This document shows positions 6,234-12,358 of a DNA stretch of 12,358 nt, in pieces. Source of the stretch: Candidatus Mediterraneibacter stercorigallinarum (GTDB taxonomy: Bacteria > Bacillota > Clostridia > Lachnospirales > Lachnospiraceae); contig DXCD01000066.1 in NCBI GenBank assembly GCA_019116185.1, forward strand, positions 1-12,358, read 5' to 3'. A model generated the notes under the pieces. That model saw nothing but the letters and a program-made list of their open reading frames with translations, searched no databases and was not told the origin of the DNA. Both the position numbers and the translations under genes were made by a program. How positions within the stretch are numbered: the first letter of the stretch is position 1; every line of letters starts with the position of its first letter.

Positions 6234-7682
6234 CTATACATTTACGCTGTTAAGAAGATCTGTTTTCGTGTCATACAGTTTCTTTGACAGATCCACATAA
6301 ACCTTATGGGGATTGAAGAGACGTTTTGTCTCATCCCAGAGGGTTTCCTTTTCACGTTTACAATATTCGGCGATCTCTTTTACAGTAGGGGACTGGTATT
6401 TGCATTCCCCGCGGATGAAGATCGGTTTCAGGATCTCTTTCATGGTATAAGTGCCCCCGGCAAGCCGTGTCTTTTTCCAGGTGGCGTTCGGGTCGAAGAG
6501 AAGCAGATCCTCTGAAGTGTCGTATTCTTCGCCAACGAAGCAGATCAGGTCCGCGCGCATCTTCCCTGTCTCTTTGTCGTAGATGCGGTAGATAGTCTTA
6601 TTGCCCGGGTTTGTGATCTTCTCTGTGTTCTCGGAGATCTTGATCTTTGGCACGAATTCTCCCTGGTCGTTCCGGATCGCGGCCAGCTTGTAGACACCGC
6701 CGAAAGAGGGACAGTCTTTTGAAGTAATCAGATTCGTTCCCACGCCCCAGGACGTGATCTGCGCGCCCTGGATCTTCAGGTCATTGATCAGGAACTCATC
6801 CAGGTCATTGGACGCTGCGATGACAGCATCAGTAAAACCTGCCTCATCCAGCATCTTCCTTGCTTTCTTAGAGAGGTAGGCGAGGTCGCCGGAATCCAGA
6901 CGGATGCCGTAGCTCCTGGGATGGATGCCTGCTTCGCGCATCTCCTTGAACACGCGGATCGCATTGGGCACGCCGGATTTCAATGTATCGTAAGTGTCCA
7001 CCAGAAGGGTGCATGCGTCCGGATACAGGCGGGCATACTCTTTAAACGCTGTGTATTCGTCTTTAAAGCTCATGATCCAGCTGTGCGCGTGGGTGCCGAG
7101 GACGGGCACGTCGAAGAGCTGTCCGGCTAGAACATTGGACGTGCCGACGCATCCGCCGATCATGGCGGCTCTTGCCCCGTACAGTCCCGCGTCCGGTCCC
7201 TGGGCGCGCCGAAGGCCGAATTCCATGACTCCGTTGCCCTGAGCCGCATGGACGACACGGGAGGCTTTTGTAGCAATGAGACACTGGTGGTTGATGATCG
7301 TCAGGATCGCTGTCTCAACAAGCTGTGCTTCCATAATGGGGGCAATGACCTTGATCAGGGGCTCCCTTGGGAAGATGACACTGCCCTCCGGGATCGCATA
7401 GATATCCCCGCTGAAGTGAAATCCGCTCAGATAATGAAGGAAATCTTCGCTGAAGATCCCCAGCCCGCGCAGATAATCTACGTCTTCATAAGAAAAGTTC
7501 AGATTTTTAATATATTCTATGACCTGATCCAGCCCGGCCATGATGGAATAACCGCCCTTATTCGGGTTCTCGCGGAAGAACATGTCAAAGATAACGGTCT
7601 CATTTGCCTGTGTCTCGAAATATCCCTGCATCATGGTCAATTCGTAGAGATCAGTCAGCAGGGTAAGATTCTGTGAACTCAT
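6234..7682 (-). CDS. pncB: Nicotinate phosphoribosyltransferase
   Basis: Cytosolic enzyme of the Preiss-Handler NAD salvage pathway: nicotinate plus PRPP gives nicotinate mononucleotide and pyrophosphate, with ATP hydrolysis stimulating the reaction. At 482 residues it fits the longer Firmicute form. The N-terminal LLTDLYELTMMQGY (8-21), FGLRRAQGPDAG (155-166), GTHAHSW (196-202, H200 the likely phosphorylated histidine by comparison with human NAPRT GTLAHS), DTYDTLKSG (229-237) and RLDSGDL (261-267) are all hallmarks of the family. The C-terminal CKYQSPTVKEIAEYCK region is also present. GAGGG lies eight bases before the ATG. Its own promoter is at 7749-7777. No linkage to other NAD genes is visible in the window. 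Confidence 0.97.
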   Translation of the reverse strand: MSSQNLTLLTDLYELTMMQGYFETQANETVIFDMFFRENPNKGGYSIMAGLDQVIEYIKNLNFSYEDVDYLRGLGIFSEDFLHYLSGFHFSGDIYAIPEGSVIFPREPLIKVIAPIMEAQLVETAILTIINHQCLIATKASRVVHAAQGNGVMEFGLRRAQGPDAGLYGARAAMIGGCVGTSNVLAGQLFDVPVLGTHAHSWIMSFKDEYTAFKEYARLYPDACTLLVDTYDTLKSGVPNAIRVFKEMREAGIHPRSYGIRLDSGDLAYLSKKARKMLDEAGFTDAVIAASNDLDEFLINDLKIQGAQITSWGVGTNLITSKDCPSFGGVYKLAAIRNDQGEFVPKIKISENTEKITNPGNKTIYRIYDKETGKMRADLICFVGEEYDTSEDLLLFDPNATWKKTRLAGGTYTMKEILKPIFIRGECKYQSPTVKEIAEYCKREKETLWDETKRLFNPHKVYVDLSKKLYDTKTDLLNSVNV

Positions 7683-7748
7683 AATATTTTCCCTCTTTCA
7701 TTCGTCTGCGGTGTCCTGTGAAGAACGCCGGTTTTGAGTTTCTAATCG

Positions 7749-7777
7749 ATTATAGCACAAGTCATGGAAAAGTAAAA
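7749..7777 (-). promoter_or_regulatory. Promoter of pncB (sigma-A, extended -10)
   Basis: On the minus strand a TTTTAC -35-like box (7777-7772) is followed after 17 bp by a perfect TATAAT (7754-7749), which is preceded by TGC, making an extended -10. Transcription would start near 7742, giving a leader of about 60 nt. The divergent rhaM side (7778-7854) has no equally good promoter. Confidence 0.7.
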
Positions 7778-7854
7778 TGTATGTAATAGGTATTTTTCAG
7801 GGAATAAGACGAACGTATCGGTTCTTTCCATATTAATTTTGGAGGAGAAGTGAT

Positions 7855-7896
7855 ATGATAGTCCGTGGAATATCAGAAGCCATGACAAAATATTGA
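7855..7896 (+). CDS. Possible 13-residue leader ORF in front of rhaM
   Basis: ATG at 7855 opens a 13-codon frame encoding MIVRGISEAMTKY and closes with TGA at 7894-7896. It has a near-perfect ribosome site, GGAGGAG (7841-7847), seven bases upstream. It is in the same frame as rhaM, whose own AGGAGG begins two bases after the TGA. It could be a leader peptide that couples or tunes rhaM translation, or a decayed N-terminal extension cut off by the stop. No run of regulatory codons is seen. The only positive evidence is the ribosome site. Confidence 0.3.
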   Translation: MIVRGISEAMTKY

Positions 7897-7911
7897 CAGG
7901 AGGAGATAAGA

Positions 7912-8226
7912 ATGGTTAGAAAAGGATTTAAGATGAAACTGTACCCTGGAATGGAAGCGGAATATGAGAAACGTCACAATGAGCTGTGGCCGGAGATGCA
8001 GGACATGATCCATGAATATGGCGGGAAGAACTATACGATCTTCCTTGATCGGGAGACACTGGTACTCTACGGGTACATTGAGCTGGAAGATCCGGAAAAA
8101 TGGGATGAGAGCGCGGATACGGCCATCAACCGCAAATGGTGGGATTTCATGGCGGATATCATGGAGACGAACCCGGACAACAGCCCGGTATCTGTGGACC
8201 TGCAAGAGGTGTTCCATTTGGATTAA
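7912..8226 (+). CDS. rhaM: L-rhamnose mutarotase
   Basis: Small cytosolic enzyme that interconverts the alpha and beta anomers of L-rhamnose, speeding supply of the form used by rhamnose isomerase. The length, 104 residues, equals that of E. coli RhaM. Known active-site positions are conserved: H22 in RHNELWPE, Y41 in NYTIFLD, and the W76-W77 pair in NRKWWDFMADIM. The C-terminal signature NPDNSPVS and EVFHLD is also present. AGGAGG (7898-7903) lies eight bases before the ATG. No other rhamnose genes (rhaA, rhaB, rhaD or a transporter) are in the window, so the substrate may come from a pathway elsewhere, or the enzyme may act on another sugar. A possible leader ORF precedes it in frame. Confidence 0.95.
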   Translation: MVRKGFKMKLYPGMEAEYEKRHNELWPEMQDMIHEYGGKNYTIFLDRETLVLYGYIELEDPEKWDESADTAINRKWWDFMADIMETNPDNSPVSVDLQEVFHLD

Positions 8227-8284
8227 TAGAACGGGGCATATACGTACAATCAGGATAATATAATGTCACAGGAGGAACACGCAT

Positions 8285-9058
8285 ATGAACTGGCAGGACA
8301 AAAGGATCAAATTATATATAGAAGCAGGACTTGCTGTTCTCCTTGTATTGACACTCGGTCTTGCAGGAGCGGCGGGAGTCTTATCCACCCGCGCGGATGA
8401 CGGCCGGATTAAAGCGGAGGCAGAGACGGCAGCTCAGGACGGTAGTGACAAGACTGAGGGTGAGACGGGCGGCGGATCAGAGAATACTGAGGCGTCGGGA
8501 GAAGAAGCCGAAGAAGCCATCGCGGACGGTCAGTATCCGATTATGGGGGAGAGCGCGGTCACAGTTCAGGAGATGGCAGATTATTTTAACGCATCAGGCA
8601 GGGCATATCCAGCAGAAGAACTTTCCAAAGGCGGCGCGGACTCTATAGAAACATTCTGCCAGATGTATTATGAAGAAGCATCTGCGGAAGGGGTCCGGCC
8701 GGAGGTGGCATTTGCCCAGACCATGAAGGAGACCGGTTTCCTCCAGTATGGAGGGGACGCCGGCATTGAGCAGTTTAACTTTGCCGGACTCGGGACGACC
8801 GGCGGAGGCGTGCCGGGAAATTCCTATCCTGATGTGCGGACCGGGATACGCGCACAGATCCAGCATCTGAAAGCTTATGCCACAGCGGATCCCCTGACGC
8901 AGGAGTGCGTGGACGACAGATATGAATATGTAAAGAAAGGCGCGGCCCCTTATGTGGAGTGGCTGGGGCAGCAGGAGAACCCGGAAGGACTCGGCTGGGC
9001 GACAGGCGATAATTACGGGTATGATATTGTGAATATGATAGAGGATATGACAGAATAA
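8285..9058 (+). CDS. Membrane-anchored glucosaminidase-domain protein (putative peptidoglycan hydrolase)
   Basis: Predicted cell-surface protein of 257 residues. After a basic N-terminus (K6, R7, K9) comes a hydrophobic segment at about 13-33, either an uncleaved anchor or a signal peptide. A low-complexity acidic, Glu/Gly/Ala-rich linker (about 36-82) leads to a C-terminal glucosaminidase domain (about 120-250) of the lysozyme-like type that cuts GlcNAc linkages in peptidoglycan. Within it, VAFAQTMKETGF (141-152) places the expected catalytic glutamate at E149, and NFAGLGTTGGG (165-175), YPDVRTGIRAQIQHLKAYA (181-199) and the late GWATGDNYG (237-245) match the family pattern. No cell-wall-binding repeats are present, so the membrane anchor would hold it near its substrate. 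AGGAGG lies nine bases before the ATG. The gene is 58 bp after rhaM with no good promoter between. Confidence 0.85.
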   Translation: MNWQDKRIKLYIEAGLAVLLVLTLGLAGAAGVLSTRADDGRIKAEAETAAQDGSDKTEGETGGGSENTEASGEEAEEAIADGQYPIMGESAVTVQEMADYFNASGRAYPAEELSKGGADSIETFCQMYYEEASAEGVRPEVAFAQTMKETGFLQYGGDAGIEQFNFAGLGTTGGGVPGNSYPDVRTGIRAQIQHLKAYATADPLTQECVDDRYEYVKKGAAPYVEWLGQQENPEGLGWATGDNYGYDIVNMIEDMTE

Positions 9059-9116
9059 CAGAAGACTGCCGTTGTAATGGCAATAATTGGCGCTTTCTTA
9101 AGATTCTCTAAATATC

Positions 9117-9145
9117 TTGACAAATCGGCATCTTATGGATATAGT
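9117..9145 (+). promoter_or_regulatory. Promoter of the valS T-box transcript
   Basis: A perfect TTGACA (9117-9122) and TATAGT (9140-9145) are separated by exactly 17 bp, the ideal sigma-A arrangement. Transcription would start near 9152, about 400 nt before the leader terminator. This is the strongest promoter in the window. Confidence 0.85.
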
Positions 9146-9151
9146 AATTGA

Positions 9152-9550
9152 TAGTTAATTTCCAGTTAACAACTTTGTAAAACTTTGAGGAACGCCAGTG
9201 TGTGTGCTTATGGCACGGACCGGCGCTTCAATAGAATTGTAAAAGGTGTCGAGGAAGAGGAGTACATCATCATTTCCGGCAGAGAGAACTGCCCGGAGCG
9301 GATCGGCCCGGAAGGGAGAACGCCCGGCTGAAAGGCGGTTTCGGTACAGGATGGTGGAAGGTAGCTTTTGAACCGGACAGCTGAAAGGCGTTTTATTCAG
9401 CGAAGATAGGCTGTCCCGGAGTGGTCCCCGTTACAGGACTTAAGAGATATGTTTTCCGGTGCGCATGTATCTTTGCCGACGCCGGAACATATGAAATAAG
9501 GTGGTACCGCGGAATCTTCGCCCTTTACATGATGTAAAGGGCATTTTTTT
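9152..9550 (+). promoter_or_regulatory. T-box riboswitch leader of valS, GUA (valine) specifier
   Basis: Leader RNA that senses uncharged tRNA-Val and lets transcription continue into valS. Stem I is about 9245-9374: CATCATC (9265-9271) pairs with 9350-9356 below the apical part. The specifier loop is bounded by AGTA (9261-9264) on one side and GAAG-GTA-G (9357-9364) on the other, placing the specifier codon GUA at 9361-9363. A GA-rich bulge (9251-9254) below it fits the usual kink-turn. A hairpin at 9373-9381/9410-9419 and another at 9447-9459/9482-9492 follow. The T-box motif AAGGTGGTACCGCGG is at 9498-9512, whose UGG bulge would pair with the tRNA acceptor end. In the antiterminator, AAGG (9498-9501) pairs with CCTT near 9522-9525, which also forms the terminator stem. 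An extra hairpin (9193-9225) lies upstream of Stem I. Confidence 0.93.
9520..9550 (+). terminator. Intrinsic terminator of the valS T-box
   Basis: A perfect nine-pair stem (GCCCTTTAC 9520-9528 with 9534-9542) is followed by A and seven T. Its 5' strand is shared with the antiterminator, so the two structures exclude each other: uncharged tRNA-Val should favour antitermination. Confidence 0.95.
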
Positions 9551-9625
9551 ATGCAACTGTGAAAATTCCGTGAACGCGGGATGTGAGTGAACTGAAAAAA
9601 TATGAGGGAGAGCAAGGAGAGGACA

Positions 9626-12274
9626 ATGGGAAAAGAACTGGCAAAGACATATGATCCGAAAGCGATCGAAGAAAAACTGTATGAAAAATGGTGCGAGAAC
9701 AAATATTTTCACGCAGAGGCGGACAGGAGCAGAAAGCCGTTTACAACAGTGATGCCGCCTCCGAATATCACGGGCAAGCTGCATATGGGGCATGCGCTTG
9801 ACAATACGCTCCAGGATATCCTGATCCGTTATAAGAGGATGGAAGGGTACAATGCCCTGTGGGTTCCGGGGACGGACCACGCGGCTATCTCCACTGAGGT
9901 CAAGGTGACAAACCAGCTCAAAGAAGAAGGCATTGACAAGAAGGAACTGGGACGTGAAGGGTTCTTGGAGAGAACCTGGCAGTGGAAAGAAGAATACGCG
10001 GGAACGATCGAGAATCAGCTTAAGAAGCTGGGAATCTCCTGCGACTGGGACAGAGAGCGTTTTACAATGGACGAGGGATGTTCCAAGGCAGTAGAAGAAG
10101 TATTCATTAATTTATACAAGAAGGGATATATTTACAAAGGGTCAAGGATCATCAACTGGTGTCCGAAGTGTAAGACCTCCCTGTCTGACGCGGAAGTAGA
10201 GCACGAGGAACAGGAAGGACATTTCTGGCATATCAAATATCCGATCGTAGGGACAGACCGTTTCCTTGAGATCGCGACGACCCGTCCGGAGACTATGCTG
10301 GGAGATACAGCTATCGCTGTGCACCCGGATGACGAGAGATATCAGGATATTGTAGGGAAGAATGTAATCCTGCCGCTGGTAGGACGCGAGATCCCGATCG
10401 TGGCTGATTACTATGTGGATAAAGAATTCGGTACAGGAGCGGTGAAGATCACTCCGGCCCATGACCCGAATGACTTTGAGGTGGGCAAGAGGCATAACCT
10501 GCCGGAAATCAACATCATGAACGATGACGCCACTATCAATGAAAACGGTGGGAAATATGCGGGCATGGAGCGCTACGAGGCGAGAAAAGCGATTGTGGCT
10601 GATCTGGAAGAGCAGGGATATCTTGTAAAAGTGGTTCCCCACACACATGCAGTAGGAACTCATGACCGCTGTGGTACAACTGTGGAGCCGCTGATCAAGC
10701 AGCAATGGTTCGTGAAGATGGAAGAGCTGGCAAAACCGGCGATCAACGCGCTGAAGACCGGGGAGCTGAAATTCGTGCCGGAGCGTTTTGACAAGATTTA
10801 CCTGCACTGGCTGGAGAATATCAAGGACTGGTGTATCTCCCGTCAGATCTGGTGGGGACACCGCATTCCGGCATATTACTGTGACGAATGCGGCGAATTT
10901 GTTGTTGACAGGCACGCGCCGGAGAAATGCCCGCACTGCGGATGCACGCATTTTACGCAGGATGAGGATACACTGGATACATGGTTCTCGTCCGCGCTGT
11001 GGCCGTTCTCTACTCTGGGATGGCCGGAGCAGACAGAGGATCTGGACTACTTCTATCCCACGGACGTGCTGGTGACCGGGTATGACATTATTTTCTTCTG
11101 GGTCATCCGTATGGTATTTTCCGGATATGAGCATACAGGGAAATCACCTTTCCACACAGTGCTCATCCACGGCCTGGTGAGAGATTCCCAGGGACGGAAG
11201 ATGAGTAAATCATTAGGAAACGGGATCGATCCGCTGGAGATCATTGACAAATACGGGGCAGACGCCCTGAGGCTGACGCTCGTGACGGGAAATGCGCCGG
11301 GCAATGACATGCGTTTCTACAATGAAAGAGTGGAGGCAAGCCGTAACTTTGCAAACAAGGTGTGGAATGCTTCCAGATTCATCCTCATGAATATGGAAGA
11401 AAACGTTGTCAATAAACCGGACGATGCCCTTCTGATGCCTGTAGACCGGTGGATCTTATCCAAGGTCAACACACTGGCAAAAGATGTTACTGAAAATATG
11501 GATAAATTCGAGCTGGGTATCGCGGTGCAGAAGGTGTACGATTTTATCTGGGATGAGTTCTGCGACTGGTACGTTGAACTGGCGAAATACCGCATTTACC
11601 ATGCGGAAGAAGACCCGGCGGCAGCGAACTGCGTGCTCTGGGTATTAAAGACAGTGCTCGGTCAGGCGCTGAAGCTCCTGCATCCGTTCATGCCGTTTAT
11701 CACAGAAGAGATCTACAGCGCGCTCGTGCCGGAGGAAGAGTCCCTGATGATGTCCCGCTGGCCGGAATACAAAGACGAGTGGAGCTTCCCGGCGGATGAA
11801 AATGTGATGGAACATGTAAAGGCTGTGACAAAGGGAATCCGTAATATCCGTTCTGAGATGGATGTTCCCAACAGCCGTAAGACGAAAGTATATATCATCT
11901 GCGAGGATGAGGCTTTAAGCGCCGGAATCGCAGAGGTCAGGGCATCTGCCCAGCCGCTGATGATGGCGAATGAGATTCTGATCCGGAAGACCAGGGAAGG
12001 CGTTGCGGACAATGCAGTATCCATCGTTGTGCCGGACGCAGTGGTCTATCTGCCGCTGGAAGACCTGGTGGACTTTGAGCAGGAGATGGAGAGACTGAAA
12101 AAAGAGGAAGAGAGACTGAATAAAGAGATCAAGAGAGCAGAGGGAATGCTGGCAAACGAGAAATTCGTCAGCAAGGCTCCTGAGGCGAAAGTCCAGGAAG
12201 AGAGGGCGAAGCTGGAGAAGTATACACAGATGCTCTCTCAGGTGAAAGAGCGTATGGAAGGGCTTGGAAAATAG
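9626..12274 (+). CDS. valS: Valyl-tRNA synthetase (class Ia)
   Basis: Cytosolic enzyme that charges tRNA-Val with valine and edits mischarged threonine. It is full length at 882 residues. The HIGH motif is HMGH (53-56) within PPPNITGKLHMGH, and KMSKS is at 525-529. The CP1 editing domain carries TTRPETMLGDTA. A Cys-rich zinc-ribbon-like segment (CDEC at 419-422, CPHC at 435-438) precedes the second half of the catalytic fold, and the C-terminus (about 815-880) is the charged coiled-coil arm typical of ValS. Start: an upstream in-frame ATG at 9602 has no ribosome site, whereas AAGGAGAG lies six bases before the ATG at 9626, so the latter is chosen. Expression is controlled by the T-box leader just upstream. 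Confidence 0.97.
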   Translation: MGKELAKTYDPKAIEEKLYEKWCENKYFHAEADRSRKPFTTVMPPPNITGKLHMGHALDNTLQDILIRYKRMEGYNALWVPGTDHAAISTEVKVTNQLKEEGIDKKELGREGFLERTWQWKEEYAGTIENQLKKLGISCDWDRERFTMDEGCSKAVEEVFINLYKKGYIYKGSRIINWCPKCKTSLSDAEVEHEEQEGHFWHIKYPIVGTDRFLEIATTRPETMLGDTAIAVHPDDERYQDIVGKNVILPLVGREIPIVADYYVDKEFGTGAVKITPAHDPNDFEVGKRHNLPEINIMNDDATINENGGKYAGMERYEARKAIVADLEEQGYLVKVVPHTHAVGTHDRCGTTVEPLIKQQWFVKMEELAKPAINALKTGELKFVPERFDKIYLHWLENIKDWCISRQIWWGHRIPAYYCDECGEFVVDRHAPEKCPHCGCTHFTQDEDTLDTWFSSALWPFSTLGWPEQTEDLDYFYPTDVLVTGYDIIFFWVIRMVFSGYEHTGKSPFHTVLIHGLVRDSQGRKMSKSLGNGIDPLEIIDKYGADALRLTLVTGNAPGNDMRFYNERVEASRNFANKVWNASRFILMNMEENVVNKPDDALLMPVDRWILSKVNTLAKDVTENMDKFELGIAVQKVYDFIWDEFCDWYVELAKYRIYHAEEDPAAANCVLWVLKTVLGQALKLLHPFMPFITEEIYSALVPEEESLMMSRWPEYKDEWSFPADENVMEHVKAVTKGIRNIRSEMDVPNSRKTKVYIICEDEALSAGIAEVRASAQPLMMANEILIRKTREGVADNAVSIVVPDAVVYLPLEDLVDFEQEMERLKKEEERLNKEIKRAEGMLANEKFVSKAPEAKVQEERAKLEKYTQMLSQVKERMEGLGK

Positions 12275-12285
12275 AGCATACGATA

Positions 12286-12312
12286 AACCGGTCTGTGCAG
12301 GGCAGGCCGGTT
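12286..12312 (+). terminator. Hairpin after valS, possible weak terminator
   Basis: AACCGGTCTG (12286-12295) pairs with CAGGCCGGTT (12303-12312) in a ten-pair stem with one G-U pair and a seven-base loop. The following bases (CCCCTGT) are not a T-tract, so it may only partially terminate, act as a processing site, or stabilise the valS 3' end. A new reading frame begins 32 bases later. Confidence 0.4.
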
Positions 12313-12343
12313 CCCCTGTATCAAGAAAGGAAAGAGGCTGCAC

Positions 12344-12358
12344 ATGAAGCGGATTCAC
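12344..12358 (+). CDS. Possible start of the next gene (truncated by window end)
   Basis: ATG at 12344 begins a frame reading MKRIH, cut by the window edge. AAAGAGG (12331-12337) six bases upstream is a reasonable ribosome site. Nothing about function can be read from five residues; in many Clostridia folC follows valS, but that is only a family habit. Confidence 0.4.

Noticed and set aside
7893..7898. TTGACA sequence between the leader ORF and rhaM
   Set aside because: Its -10 would fall inside rhaM, where no TATAAT-like box is present; it simply overlaps the TGA and the ribosome site.
8259..8264. Perfect TATAAT just before the glucosaminidase gene
   Set aside because: No matching -35 at 16-18 bp, and a transcript from it would start on the AGGAGG site, leaving no usable ribosome binding region.
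10142..11134. Long open frame on the minus strand (330 codons) opposite valS
   Set aside because: It lies wholly antisense to a clearly real valS, has no recognisable domain, and its composition is what a mirrored coding frame gives.

Overview
The window looks like chromosomal DNA of a low-to-mid GC Firmicute, most likely a gut Clostridia of the Lachnospiraceae type. This is inferred from the valS T-box leader, strong AGGAGG-type ribosome binding sites, roughly balanced base composition and the general character of the proteins. No phage, plasmid, transposase, CRISPR, tRNA or rRNA signal was seen. Most of the window is core housekeeping.

Layout. Bases 3-358 hold no gene but form one very long imperfect palindrome, the least explained object here. 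It ends at the stop codon of a minus-strand small alarmone ((p)ppGpp) synthetase (357-953). Diverging from that gene is a Crp/Fnr-type regulator (1161-1817), followed by trxA (1931-2239) and a tightly spaced uridine-kinase-like P-loop kinase (2245-2829). Convergent to these is a minus-strand block read from right to left: pncB (nicotinate phosphoribosyltransferase), ddl (D-Ala-D-Ala ligase), murF (UDP-MurNAc-pentapeptide synthetase) and a Cof-type HAD phosphatase. ddl and murF overlap by four bases and catalyse consecutive steps: Ddl makes D-Ala-D-Ala and MurF attaches it to the UDP-MurNAc-tripeptide.

Divergent from pncB are rhaM (L-rhamnose mutarotase), preceded by a possible in-frame 13-codon leader ORF, and a membrane-anchored glucosaminidase-domain protein. 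The right end is a textbook amino-acid-responsive unit: a consensus promoter, a T-box leader of about 400 nt with a GUA (valine) specifier, mutually exclusive antiterminator and terminator, then valS (9626-12274). The first five codons of another gene may begin at 12344.

The most interesting regulatory picture is at 960-1930. The Crp/Fnr protein has an R-E-x-x-x-R recognition helix like that of CRP. AATGTGA half-sites occur in the promoter region of the alarmone synthetase and twice in front of trxA, where a perfect 15-bp palindrome also overlaps the -35 box. This suggests, but does not prove, a small stress/redox regulon made of immediate neighbours.
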